Origin: Marisimplicoccus sp965655775
Lineage (GTDB): Bacteria; Bacteroidota; Bacteroidia; Flavobacteriales; Flavobacteriaceae
NCBI GenBank assembly: GCA_965655775.1
Contig: CBFHHV010000010.1
Span: 1-40,781 of the forward strand
Length of the DNA stretch: 40,781 nt
Reading direction: 5' to 3'
The translations under genes and the position numbers were made by a program. The notes beneath the pieces are model-generated. The model searched no databases and was not told the DNA's origin. It saw only the letters and a list, made by a program, of their open reading frames with translations. Every line of letters begins with the position of its first letter. Within the stretch, counting starts at the first letter, position 1. Positions 9,257 through 18,198 of the stretch are shown in pieces.

Positions 9257-9973
9257 TTATCTTTTATAATAGACCTGATCAAATGGGATCCTAAATCTTT
9301 CTCCATATACACCTTCTTTTAGTCTAATCCCACATCCAATTACCATATTTATCTCTGACTTTTTATCTAACTTAAGAAGCTTCTTTAACTTTAATGAATC
9401 AAAACCTTCCATAGGGCAGGTGTCATAACCAAATCCTGCCATACTAATCATAAAATTTTGAGAAGCTAAAGCTGCACTTTTATGAGCAACAATTCTGGTA
9501 TCAGAACTTCTAAGTTGTCTATACATTACTCTAAAAAGTCCGAGAAAATTTGCGAATAGATACTTAAGGTAACTATATATCCCTAAGAAGTCTTTATAGA
9601 CCAACGGAACAGCTTTATTATAATATTTACGAGTTAAATCATATTGTTTTTCACTTAATTCGTCTCTTTTAGAATCAAAAAAATTAATATTTTGATTTGC
9701 TCTTTTCTTCCAAAGATCTTTTCTTGTAACAACGACTATTATTTGTTTAGCAGTTGATGCGGCAGGTTGATTGAAACAAGTTTTAGATAATTTTATCAAT
9801 AGTTCTTTATCCGTAATATGGAAAAACTCCCATAGTTGAAGATTACTACTAGTTGGAGCCAAAACTGCATTTTCAATACACTTTTTTACAATTTTAGAAT
9901 CAATCTCTTTATTTGGGTCAAACTTTCTTACAGACCTTCTAAAATTAATTGCTTCAGTCACACTCTTTTCCAT
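9257..9973 (-). CDS. Nitroreductase family FMN-dependent oxidoreductase
   Basis: Flavin enzyme of the nitroreductase superfamily, likely FMN-bound and NAD(P)H-dependent, with unknown natural substrate. The N-terminal RRSVRKFD motif (about 12-19) contacts FMN phosphate, followed by VLAPTSSNLQLWEF (about 37-50). The C-terminal MISMAGFGYDTCPMEGFD and GCGIRLKEG segments are also characteristic. At 238 residues it is slightly long, owing to a lysine/aromatic-rich insert in the middle (about 90-145). It follows the aldehyde dehydrogenase by a single base, so the two are probably co-transcribed; this may mean shared detoxification of reactive carbonyl or quinone compounds, which is inference. Confidence 0.88.
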   Translation of the reverse strand: MEKSVTEAINFRRSVRKFDPNKEIDSKIVKKCIENAVLAPTSSNLQLWEFFHITDKELLIKLSKTCFNQPAASTAKQIIVVVTRKDLWKKRANQNINFFDSKRDELSEKQYDLTRKYYNKAVPLVYKDFLGIYSYLKYLFANFLGLFRVMYRQLRSSDTRIVAHKSAALASQNFMISMAGFGYDTCPMEGFDSLKLKKLLKLDKKSEINMVIGCGIRLKEGVYGERFRIPFDQVYYKR

Positions 9974-9974
9974 G

Positions 9975-11354
9975 TTAAAGTTTATCTAGTATTTTTTTGA
10001 TAAGACTAAACGATTCTGGATAAGGACCATACCTAAATGGTAAATTTATCATTGATTTTTTTTCTAAAATAGGTTTGAAGTGAGTAAATGTATCAAATGA
10101 AAACTTACCTCTATATGCTCCCATTCCACTTGGTCCTATGCCTCCAAAAGGTAGATTTGGGTTTACATAATGAATCAATGTGTCGTTTACAACACATCCT
10201 CCAAACTTATTATTTTGAACAAGTTTATCTATAAACTTTTGATTTTTTGAAAATATATAGAATGCAAGTGGGGACAGATTTTTTTCAATAATTGTTTGAA
10301 TTTCATTCTCATTTTCATATGATAAAATAGGTAGAATAGGTCCAAATATTTCATCATTCATAATTTTAGAATTTAAATCTGGATCAATTATTAGAGTAGG
10401 TTCGATAAAAAGTTTCTCTTCATCAATTTTACCACCAAATTCAATATCATTTTCTATTAGAATTTCTTTGAGTCTAACTAAATTATTTTTATTAATAATT
10501 CTTCCATAGCTGTCAGACTTAATTGACGAATTTCCATAAGTTGATATTATATTTTTTTTAATCATTGAGATTAGCTCATCTTTTACATGACTATTAACTA
10601 CTATATAATCAGGCGCAATACATGTTTGACCACAATTCACAAACTTTCCTGAAACGATTCTTTTAGCTACTTTATCAATATCCACACCACTATCAACAAT
10701 ACAAGGACTCTTTCCTCCTAATTCAAGTGTGATTGGGGTTAAGTTTTTTCCAGCTTTTTCAGCAATGATTTTTCCAATTCTTGTACTTCCTGTAAAAAAA
10801 ATATAATCCCATTTTTTTTCTAATAAATACTTTGCAATTGTTGCATCTCCTTCAATTACACATGCTAAGTTTCTTGGAAAAACAGACTCAATTAAATCCC
10901 TTAAAATAGTTGAAGTATTAGGGGCTAACTCAGATGGTTTAATTACTACCGTATTACCTGCTGCTATAGCGCCAATAAGCGGTGTTAAAGATAACTGGAA
11001 AGGATAATTCCAAGGTGTTATGATTAGCACATTGCCATATGGCTCTGGGACTAAATAATTTTTAGATGGAAAATTAAATATTGAACCTCTTACTCTCTTT
11101 TTTTTAGACCACTTTTTAAGCTTTTTTGTAAATAATTTAATTTCTCTTTTAACTAGAAGTGTTTCGGATAAAAAAGATTCAAATTCATGTTTATTTAAAT
11201 CTTTTTTTAAGGCATCATAAATCTTATCTTCATTTTTTTCAATAGTCTTTAATAATGAATTCAAAATCTGAATTCTATAATTCACAGAATTAGAATTAGA
11301 TTTATTAAATTTTATTTGTGAATTAAATATATTATCGATTTCCTTGTGTTCCAT
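9975..11354 (-). CDS. NAD(P)-dependent aldehyde dehydrogenase, class 3/coniferyl-aldehyde type
   Basis: Oxidises aldehydes to acids; the substrate is not predictable from sequence. The ALDH core is complete: cofactor loop PWNYPFQLSL, FTGSTRIGK, ELGGKSPCIV with the general-base glutamate, and the catalytic cysteine in GQTCIAPDY (about residue 245). The late motif PFGGIGPSGMGAYRGKFSFD is the class 3 signature. I start at the ATG at 11354, giving 459 residues. A TTG four codons upstream is in frame but overlaps a TAGATTTG promoter-like box, so it is unlikely to be used. The C-terminus lacks an obvious membrane tail. It is followed by the nitroreductase with a one-base gap. Confidence 0.9.
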   Translation of the reverse strand: MEHKEIDNIFNSQIKFNKSNSNSVNYRIQILNSLLKTIEKNEDKIYDALKKDLNKHEFESFLSETLLVKREIKLFTKKLKKWSKKKRVRGSIFNFPSKNYLVPEPYGNVLIITPWNYPFQLSLTPLIGAIAAGNTVVIKPSELAPNTSTILRDLIESVFPRNLACVIEGDATIAKYLLEKKWDYIFFTGSTRIGKIIAEKAGKNLTPITLELGGKSPCIVDSGVDIDKVAKRIVSGKFVNCGQTCIAPDYIVVNSHVKDELISMIKKNIISTYGNSSIKSDSYGRIINKNNLVRLKEILIENDIEFGGKIDEEKLFIEPTLIIDPDLNSKIMNDEIFGPILPILSYENENEIQTIIEKNLSPLAFYIFSKNQKFIDKLVQNNKFGGCVVNDTLIHYVNPNLPFGGIGPSGMGAYRGKFSFDTFTHFKPILEKKSMINLPFRYGPYPESFSLIKKILDKL

Positions 11355-11363
11355 AATTGTTTT

Positions 11364-11371
11364 CAAATCTA
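11364..11371 (-). promoter_or_regulatory. Candidate -7 box (TAGATTTG) for the aldehyde dehydrogenase operon
   Basis: Exact TAnnTTTG match ending about 9 bases before the ATG at 11354, which would give a very short leader. No good -33 element is seen upstream of it. It also argues against the in-frame TTG at 11366 being the start codon. Confidence 0.3.
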
Positions 11372-11375
11372 ATTA

Positions 11376-11406
11376 TTTATATTCGAAAATGATATTTATA
11401 ATTTTG
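11376..11406 (+). promoter_or_regulatory. Candidate promoter of the ilv operon
   Basis: TAATTTTG at 11399-11406 matches the Bacteroidetes -7 consensus exactly, and TTTA at 11376-11379 lies exactly 19 bases upstream, one mismatch from the -33 TTTG. Transcription would begin near 11412, giving a leader of about 135 bases before ilvD, long for this otherwise tightly packed genome. Confidence 0.45.
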
Positions 11407-11514
11407 GATATGATATATTTATTTAATTAAAATAATGAATATCAATATTTTAAATTATAAAATATTTCTTTGAACATAGTTAAATTACATAAAAAGAGAT
11501 CGAAAGATACTAGC

Positions 11515-11571
11515 ATGGTAATAATTTTAGGATATTATTTAATGTTATGTATAACAAATTCAGTCGTGTAG
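11515..11571 (+). other. Possible 18-codon leader reading frame rich in Ile/Leu/Val before ilvD
   Basis: ATG at 11515 opens a frame reading MVIILGYYLMLCITNSVV and then TAG. Nine of eighteen residues are Ile, Leu or Val. It lies in the predicted ilv leader and its stop falls about 20 bases inside ilvD in another frame. Leader peptides rich in the end products control ilv and leu operons in enterobacteria, but no attenuator hairpin with a U-run is visible here, and AT-rich DNA encodes Ile and Leu often by chance. Confidence 0.25.
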
Positions 11572-13220
11572 TAACAAAAGATGACTCTCAGCCTGCTGCT
11601 CAAGCTATGCTTCATGCTATTGGTTTATCTGAAGAAGATTTTGATAAACCCTTTATTGGTATTGGAAGTACTGGCTATGAAGGTAACCCTTGTAACATGC
11701 ATTTAAATGATTTATCAGCTAAGATTAAAAATAGTATTTCTGCAACTGACTACATTGGATTAATATTTAATACAATAGGGGTTAGTGATGGGATCTCTAT
11801 GGGAACTTTTGGTATGAGATATTCTCTCCCATCAAGAGATATTATAGCAGATTCTATGGAAACTGTTGTTCAAGCTATGTCTTATGACGGTTTAGTCACA
11901 GTCGTTGGTTGTGATAAAAACATGCCCGGTGCCTTAATGGCTATGTTAAGGCTTGATAGGCCTAGTTTACTTGTATACGGAGGAACAATAGACTCAGGCT
12001 GTTATAATAACAAAGAATTAGACGTTGTATCAGCATTTGAAGCATGGGGTGAGAAGGTATCAGGTAAAATAGATGATAGAGAATATAAGAATGTAATTAA
12101 AAATGCATGTCCTGGTGCTGGAGCATGTGGTGGTATGTATACTGCAAACACAATGGCGTCAGCTATTGAAGCTCTAGGTATGTCTTTACCTTATAATTCA
12201 TCTAATCCTGCAATCAGTAATGAAAAAGTCAGTGAATGCGCTCAAATAGGATCTGCAATCAAGTTACTTATTGAAAAAGATATTAAACCCTCTGATATTG
12301 TAACAAAAAAATCTTTAGAGAATGCCTTGAGATTAATAACAGTTTTAGGAGGTTCTACTAATGCAGTATTACACTTTCTCGCCATTTCAAGAGCTGCCAA
12401 TTTAGATTTATCAATTGATTATTTTCAGGAAATTAGTGACTCAACCCCTTATATCGCGAATCTCAAACCCAGTGGAAAGTATTTAATGAAGGATCTTCAC
12501 AAAATTGGAGGGGTTCCATCTGTTCTCAAATACATGCTAGAGAATAAGATGCTTAATGGAGATTGTATGACTGTTACTGGAAAGACAATTGAAGAGAATC
12601 TTTCAAAAATTAAATCACCTGATCTTAAATCTACTGACATAATTTTTCCCCTAAGTAACCCAATTAAAGAATCTGGTCATATCCAAATTCTCAAAGGAAA
12701 TTTAGCTGAACAAGGATGTGTTGCAAAAATAACAGGTAAAGAGGGATTGAAATTTTCAGGTCCAGCTAAAGTCTTTGATAGTGAGTTTGAATGTTTAACT
12801 GCTATTTCAGAATCAAAGGTTAACAAAGGAGAAGTTGTTGTAATTAGATATGAAGGACCTAAAGGAGGTCCTGGTATGCCAGAAATGTTAAAGCCTACTT
12901 CTGCAATTATGGGAGCAGGTCTTGGTAAAGATGTTGCATTAATAACTGATGGAAGATTTTCAGGAGGTACTCATGGCTTTGTTGTTGGTCATATTGTTCC
13001 TGAAGCCTATGACGGAGGAGTAATTGCAATTGTTGAAAATGGCGATATGATTACTATAGATTCTGAGAATAATCAAATATTTGTTGATATTTCAGATGAT
13101 GAAATAAAAAGTAGAATTAAAAATTGGTCTAAACCTGATTTAAAAATTAAAAAAGGAATTTTGTATAAATATGTTAAATCAGTTTCAAATGCATCAAGTG
13201 GGTGTGTAACTGATGAATAA
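11547..13220 (+). CDS. ilvD: Dihydroxy-acid dehydratase
   Basis: Dehydrates 2,3-dihydroxy-isovalerate and -methylvalerate to the 2-keto acids of valine and isoleucine using an iron-sulfur cluster. The 557 residues match the usual length. Cluster and active-site cysteines are visible in VGCDKNMPG (about 119-127) and GACGGMYTANTM (about 190-201), and the C-terminal PEMLKPTSAIMGAGLG and TDGRFSGGTHG motifs are intact. It is the first gene of ilvDBNCA-gapN. The start at 11547 gives the conserved early NKFSRVVTKDD segment. The 3' end overlaps ilvB by 8 bases, suggesting coupled translation. Confidence 0.97.
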   Translation: MYNKFSRVVTKDDSQPAAQAMLHAIGLSEEDFDKPFIGIGSTGYEGNPCNMHLNDLSAKIKNSISATDYIGLIFNTIGVSDGISMGTFGMRYSLPSRDIIADSMETVVQAMSYDGLVTVVGCDKNMPGALMAMLRLDRPSLLVYGGTIDSGCYNNKELDVVSAFEAWGEKVSGKIDDREYKNVIKNACPGAGACGGMYTANTMASAIEALGMSLPYNSSNPAISNEKVSECAQIGSAIKLLIEKDIKPSDIVTKKSLENALRLITVLGGSTNAVLHFLAISRAANLDLSIDYFQEISDSTPYIANLKPSGKYLMKDLHKIGGVPSVLKYMLENKMLNGDCMTVTGKTIEENLSKIKSPDLKSTDIIFPLSNPIKESGHIQILKGNLAEQGCVAKITGKEGLKFSGPAKVFDSEFECLTAISESKVNKGEVVVIRYEGPKGGPGMPEMLKPTSAIMGAGLGKDVALITDGRFSGGTHGFVVGHIVPEAYDGGVIAIVENGDMITIDSENNQIFVDISDDEIKSRIKNWSKPDLKIKKGILYKYVKSVSNASSGCVTDE

Positions 13221-14919
13221 AATTATGAAGAAAAAAAAGATTAGTGGAGCTGAAGCTGTGATACATTCATTATTAAATGAAGGTGTTGACCTAGTTTGGG
13301 GATATCCAGGTGGAGCTATAATGCCAGTATATGATGAGTTTTATAAATTTCAAGATAAACTAAAACATATACTTGCAAGACACGAACAAGGTGCTATTCA
13401 TGCAGCACAAGGTTATGCAAGATCATCAGGTAAAGTTGGAGTAGCCATTGCTACATCTGGTCCTGGGGCTACAAATCTTGTTACAGGGATAGCTGATGCT
13501 CAAATAGATTCCACACCTGTTGTCTGTATTACTGGTCAAGTACCATCTCACCTTTTAGGTTCTGACGCATTTCAAGAAACTGATATTATTGGTATATCAA
13601 TGCCGATAACAAAGTGGAACTATCAAATTACAAAAGCCTCTGAAATTCCTGAGATTTTTGCAAAAGCATTTTACATAGCAAAATCAGGGAGACCTGGTCC
13701 TGTTTTAATAGATATTACAAAAGATGCTCAATTTGAATTATTTGATTATGAATATTCAAAATGTAAAGGCATTAGAAGCTATAATCCACTTCCTAAAATA
13801 GATAGCTCCTCTATTGATAATGCGGTTAAAATAATAAATAAGGCAAAAAAACCTTTTATAGTTTGGGGTCAAGGAGTAATACTTGGAAATGCAGAAGACG
13901 AGTTCAAAAGTTTTGTTGAGAAATCTGGTATACCAGCTGCATGGACCATTCTTGGAGTATCTGCTCTTCCAACATCTCATGAACTTAATGTTGGAATGGT
14001 TGGAATGCATGGTAACTACGGTCCAAATCTTTTAACAAATGAATGTGATTTGCTTATTGCTATTGGTATGCGTTTTGATGATCGTGTTACAGGAGATCCC
14101 AAAACTTATGCTAAACAGGCAAAAATTATTCACTTAGATATTGATCCAGCAGAGATAAATAAAAATATAAAAGTCGAAGTTCCAATAATAGGAGATTGTA
14201 AAGAGTCTTTAAAGTTAATTACCAAAAAAATTCAAAAAAAATCTCATGAAAAATGGATCTCAAATTTTGATGATTTAATGAAAATAGAATTTGACAAAGT
14301 CATTAATTCTGATTTAAATCCCTCAAAAAAAGGATTAACGATGGGCGAATCTATTATTGCAATCAATGAACAAACAAGGGGTGATGCAATAATTGTAACT
14401 GATGTAGGCCAACATCAAATGGTTGCTTGTAGATATGCGAATTTTATTCAATCAAAAAGTAATATTACTTCAGGTGGTCTTGGCACTATGGGATTTGCTC
14501 TTCCTGCTGCAATGGGTGCAAAAATGGGTGCAATGAACAGAGAGGTTGTTGCAGTTATAGGTGATGGTGGATACCAAATGACAATTCAGGAATTAGGTAC
14601 TATATTTCAGCTTCAAATTCCAGTTAAGATAGTTATTCTGAATAATGATTTCTTAGGTATGGTTCGTCAATGGCAACAACTGTTTTTTGACAAAAGGTAT
14701 GCTTCAACAGAAATGATTAATCCAGACTTTGTAACTATTGCAAAAGGATATTATATAGATTCAGAGAGAGTAAATGATAGAAAGGATCTAAAACCTGCTG
14801 TAGAAAGAATGATTAAATCAAAAAAACCATATGTTCTTGAGATATGTGTTGAGAAAGAAGATAATGTATTTCCAATGATACCCTCAGGAGCATCTGTTTC
14901 AGACGTAAGATTAAGTTAA
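13213..14919 (+). CDS. ilvB: Acetolactate synthase large (catalytic) subunit
   Basis: Thiamine-diphosphate enzyme that condenses two pyruvates to acetolactate, or pyruvate with 2-ketobutyrate, the first common step of branched-chain synthesis. The 568 residues contain the TPP-activating glutamate in ARHEQGA (about 56-62), the FAD-domain core, and the TPP/Mg motif GDGGYQMTIQELGTI through NNDFLGMVRQWQ (about 449-492). A second Met four codons in (13225) is an alternative start. It is followed one base later by ilvN, its regulatory partner, supporting an ilvBN holoenzyme. Confidence 0.97.
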   Translation: MNKIMKKKKISGAEAVIHSLLNEGVDLVWGYPGGAIMPVYDEFYKFQDKLKHILARHEQGAIHAAQGYARSSGKVGVAIATSGPGATNLVTGIADAQIDSTPVVCITGQVPSHLLGSDAFQETDIIGISMPITKWNYQITKASEIPEIFAKAFYIAKSGRPGPVLIDITKDAQFELFDYEYSKCKGIRSYNPLPKIDSSSIDNAVKIINKAKKPFIVWGQGVILGNAEDEFKSFVEKSGIPAAWTILGVSALPTSHELNVGMVGMHGNYGPNLLTNECDLLIAIGMRFDDRVTGDPKTYAKQAKIIHLDIDPAEINKNIKVEVPIIGDCKESLKLITKKIQKKSHEKWISNFDDLMKIEFDKVINSDLNPSKKGLTMGESIIAINEQTRGDAIIVTDVGQHQMVACRYANFIQSKSNITSGGLGTMGFALPAAMGAKMGAMNREVVAVIGDGGYQMTIQELGTIFQLQIPVKIVILNNDFLGMVRQWQQLFFDKRYASTEMINPDFVTIAKGYYIDSERVNDRKDLKPAVERMIKSKKPYVLEICVEKEDNVFPMIPSGASVSDVRLS

Positions 14920-14920
14920 A

Positions 14921-15454
14921 ATGGAAAAGAAAATTAATTATACTATATCTGTCTATACTGAAAATAATGTTGGTTTGCTTCACAGACTATCAGCTATTTT
15001 TCTTAAAAGACATATAAATATTGAAAGTTTTAGTACTTCTGAGTCAGAAATTAAAGAAGTTTTTAGATTTATTGTAGTCGTAAAAATGACTAAATCTGAT
15101 GTTGAAAAAGTTGTAAAACAAATTGAGAAACAAGTGGAGGTTATTAAAGCATTCTATCATACTGATTCAGAAACAATATTTCAAGAATCAGCTCTCTATA
15201 AAATGAAATCATCTTCATTGTTTGAGGAAAGACATATACAAAATGTAATAAAAGATTCTAATGCAAGAATAGTTACTGTTAATCCAGAATTTTTTGTTAT
15301 TGAAAAGACTGGATTTAGAGATGATACAGAGAAGTTGTACAAGGATCTTAAATCATATGGTTTGTTACAATTTACAAGATCTGGAAGAATTGCTGTTTCC
15401 AAAGAAAAGATGGGAATATCAGAAATTTTAAATACTTTTAAAAACCAAAAATAA
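14921..15454 (+). CDS. ilvN: Acetolactate synthase small (regulatory) subunit
   Basis: Regulatory subunit that binds and activates IlvB and normally confers valine feedback inhibition. The 177 residues comprise an N-terminal ACT domain (about 6-80, starting YTISVYTENNVGLLHRLSAIF) and the C-terminal ALS_ss_C domain (about 95-170) with the TVNPEFFVIEKTG segment. Length is typical of the two-domain form. It sits one base after ilvB and five bases before ilvC, so the stoichiometric partners are made from the same message. Confidence 0.95.
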   Translation: MEKKINYTISVYTENNVGLLHRLSAIFLKRHINIESFSTSESEIKEVFRFIVVVKMTKSDVEKVVKQIEKQVEVIKAFYHTDSETIFQESALYKMKSSSLFEERHIQNVIKDSNARIVTVNPEFFVIEKTGFRDDTEKLYKDLKSYGLLQFTRSGRIAVSKEKMGISEILNTFKNQK

Positions 15455-15459
15455 ATACA

Positions 15460-16935
15460 ATGAAAAATTATTTCAATAGTCTATCATTTAGAGAAAAATT
15501 AATGCAATTGGGTAAATGTAGGTTTATGGACTCGTTTGAGTTTCAAAATGGTGTTGATTTTCTGAAAGATAAAAAAATTGCTATAGTTGGATGTGGTGCA
15601 CAGGGGTTACATCAAGGATTGAATATGAGAGATTCTGGTTTAGATATTTCTTATGCTTTAAGACAATCATCAATAGACTCTAAGAGACAATCATTTATAA
15701 ATGCATCCTCAAATAATTTCAATGTTGGAAATTTTGATGAAATTATACCAAATTCCGATTTAGTTATAAATTTGACTCCAGATAAGAATCATACTCCTGT
15801 AGTTGAACAACTTATGCCAATAATGAAAAAAAATTCAATATTATCATACTCTCATGGATTCAATATTGTAGAAGAAGGAATTAAAGTAAGAGAAGATATA
15901 ACCGTAATAATGGTAGCACCTAAATCTCCTGGTTCTGAGGTAAGAGAAGAATACCTTAGAGGCTTTGGAGTTCCAACTTTGATAGCTGTACATCCAGAAA
16001 ATGATAAAAAAAATATTGGTTTTGATGCTGCAAAAGCTTATGCAGTTTCACTAGGATCGCACAAAGCTGGTGTTCTTGATTCTTCATTTGTCGCAGAAGT
16101 TAAATCAGATCTAATGGGTGAACAGACTATTTTATGTGGAATGCTCCAGACAGGCTCTATCCTGTCATTTGATAGAATGGTGGAGCTTGGAGCTGATCCT
16201 CAGTATGCAGCAAAGTTGATTCAACATGGTTGGGAGACAATCACTGAAGCATTAAAACATGGTGGAATTACAAATATGATGGATAGACTTTCTAATCCAG
16301 CAAAAGTTAAGGCATATGAATTATCAGAAGAATTAAAAAACATATTATCACCATTATTTATTAAACATATGGATAATATATTATCTGGGAATTTTTCTGA
16401 AACAATGATGAAAGATTGGGAAAACGATGATAAAGAGCTTTTAAATTGGAGAGAAGAGACAAGCCAAACATCCTTTGAAAAAACTAATCCAACTACAGAT
16501 GAAATATCAGGACAGGAATATTTTAATAATGGAATATTAATGGTAGCATTCGTAAAAGCTGGAGTTGAACTTGCTTATGAAACTATGGTAGAGGCTGGTA
16601 TTAAGGAAGAATCTGCTTATTATGAATCTCTTCATGAACTACCTTTAATTGCAAATTTAGTTTCCAGAAAAAAACTATACGAAATGAATCATATAATTTC
16701 AGACACTGCAGAATACGGTTGTTACTTATTTAATAATGATGCAATTCCATTACTATCTAAGTTTTTTGAAAAACTTGACAGCGATGTAATTGGTTCAGAT
16801 CAAATATCTAATGCTTCAAACTCAATTGATAATGAAAAGTTAATTGAGATCAATGACTCTATTAGATTTCACTCTATTGAAATCATTGGTGATGAATTAA
16901 GGCAGCATATGACATCAATGAAAAAAGCATTATAA
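15460..16935 (+). CDS. ilvC: Ketol-acid reductoisomerase, class II (long form)
   Basis: Isomerises and reduces acetolactate and acetohydroxybutyrate with Mg2+ and NADPH. At 491 residues it is the long class II form with a duplicated knotted C-terminal domain; class I enzymes are about 330. The nucleotide-binding GCGAQGLHQG lies near residues 44-53, and the metal-binding acidic residues are in the DLMGEQTILCGML region (about 217-229). It lies five bases after ilvN. Its NADPH demand is of interest because a GapN-type, NADPH-producing enzyme is the last gene of the same operon. Confidence 0.97.
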   Translation: MKNYFNSLSFREKLMQLGKCRFMDSFEFQNGVDFLKDKKIAIVGCGAQGLHQGLNMRDSGLDISYALRQSSIDSKRQSFINASSNNFNVGNFDEIIPNSDLVINLTPDKNHTPVVEQLMPIMKKNSILSYSHGFNIVEEGIKVREDITVIMVAPKSPGSEVREEYLRGFGVPTLIAVHPENDKKNIGFDAAKAYAVSLGSHKAGVLDSSFVAEVKSDLMGEQTILCGMLQTGSILSFDRMVELGADPQYAAKLIQHGWETITEALKHGGITNMMDRLSNPAKVKAYELSEELKNILSPLFIKHMDNILSGNFSETMMKDWENDDKELLNWREETSQTSFEKTNPTTDEISGQEYFNNGILMVAFVKAGVELAYETMVEAGIKEESAYYESLHELPLIANLVSRKKLYEMNHIISDTAEYGCYLFNNDAIPLLSKFFEKLDSDVIGSDQISNASNSIDNEKLIEINDSIRFHSIEIIGDELRQHMTSMKKAL

Positions 16936-16936
16936 A

Positions 16937-18187
16937 ATGCATATGCCTGATTTAAAAGGAGTTAGAATAGCATCTGAAAATCTTAGAGATGTTTCCATTG
17001 TTACTCCACTTAATCTTAACGAGAGATTATCAGAAAAATTAAATTCTAGAATTTTTTTTAAAAGAGAAGATCTTCAAAAAGTTCGTTCATTTAAGATCAG
17101 AGGTGCTTTTAATAAGATTAAATCATTAAATCTTGAAAATACTCAAGATGGAAAAAAAATCATATGTGCAAGCGCAGGTAATCATGCTCAAGGTGTTGCT
17201 TTCTCATGTAATAAATTAAAAATCTTTGGTACAATATATATGCCGGAAACAACTCCTAAACAAAAAGTGGAAAGAGTAAAAATGTTTGGGAGAGATTTTA
17301 TTGAAATTATTTTGGTTGGAGATACTTTTGATGATGCTCAAAAAGAAGCACTAAAGCAATTGAATAATGATTCTGTATTTATCCATCCTTTTGATGATAA
17401 GGAAGTTATAGAGGGTCAGGGTACAGTTGCTTTAGAAATTTTAGATCAAATTGATAAACATTTTGATTATTTGGTTATTCCAATTGGTGGGGGAGGTTTA
17501 ATAGCGGGTATTATATCAGTATTTAAAGAGTTATCACCTAAAACAAAAATTATCGGTGTTGAGGCTCAGGGTGCTCCTGCTATGTTTGACTCTATAAAAC
17601 AAAATAAGATTATTGAATTAAAAAAAATTGACAATTTTGTAGATGGTGTATCAATAAAAAAGATTGGTGAAATACCATTTAAGATTTGTAAAGAACATTT
17701 AGATGACTTGATAATTGTCCCTGAAGGTAAAATATGTCAAACAATACTTGAATTATACAATAAGGATGGAATAGTTGTTGAACCAGCTGGGGCAATTGGT
17801 ATTTCTGCTCTTGAAATTTATGATAAGGATATTTCAGATAAAAATATTGGTGTTCTTATATGTGGAGGTAACAATGATATTACTAGAATGGCTGAAATAA
17901 AAGAGCGAGCTTTACTTTATTCCAACCTAAAACATTACTTTATAGTTAAATTTCCTCAAAGAAAAGGGGCGCTAAGAGAATTTGTTAATAATGTATTAGG
18001 TAAAGATGATGATATTACTTTTTTTGAATATGTAAAAAAGAATAATAGAGAGTATACAACAGCAATTGTCGGAATAGAGTTAAAATTTTCTAAAGATTTG
18101 TCTGACTTGATGAAAAGAATGAAAGAAAATAGTTTCTTTGGAGAATATTTAAATGAAAAACCAGATACACTCCGCCTTTTAATATAA
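16937..18187 (+). CDS. ilvA: Threonine ammonia-lyase (threonine deaminase), biosynthetic
   Basis: PLP enzyme that converts threonine to 2-ketobutyrate, the entry point to isoleucine. The PLP lysine is in the SFKIRGAFNKI motif (about residues 51-61), followed by SAGNHAQGVA (about 79-88) and the phosphate-binding GGGGLIAG (about 186-193). The 416-residue length includes one C-terminal ACT-like regulatory domain (about 330-416, from HYFIVKFPQRKGALREF), the usual site of isoleucine control. The enterobacterial enzyme has two such domains. It starts one base after ilvC. An alternative start two codons in (the second ATG) cannot be excluded. Confidence 0.95.
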   Translation: MHMPDLKGVRIASENLRDVSIVTPLNLNERLSEKLNSRIFFKREDLQKVRSFKIRGAFNKIKSLNLENTQDGKKIICASAGNHAQGVAFSCNKLKIFGTIYMPETTPKQKVERVKMFGRDFIEIILVGDTFDDAQKEALKQLNNDSVFIHPFDDKEVIEGQGTVALEILDQIDKHFDYLVIPIGGGGLIAGIISVFKELSPKTKIIGVEAQGAPAMFDSIKQNKIIELKKIDNFVDGVSIKKIGEIPFKICKEHLDDLIIVPEGKICQTILELYNKDGIVVEPAGAIGISALEIYDKDISDKNIGVLICGGNNDITRMAEIKERALLYSNLKHYFIVKFPQRKGALREFVNNVLGKDDDITFFEYVKKNNREYTTAIVGIELKFSKDLSDLMKRMKENSFFGEYLNEKPDTLRLLI

Positions 18188-18198
18188 AAACTATAACC

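Noticed and set aside
11355..11366. TTG start for the aldehyde dehydrogenase
   Set aside because: It overlaps a TAnnTTTG promoter-like box and the ATG at 11354 is only four codons inside.
13756..14010. 84-residue minus-strand frame inside ilvB
   Set aside because: Antisense to a conserved enzyme, Cys/Tyr-rich random-looking composition; a shadow frame.
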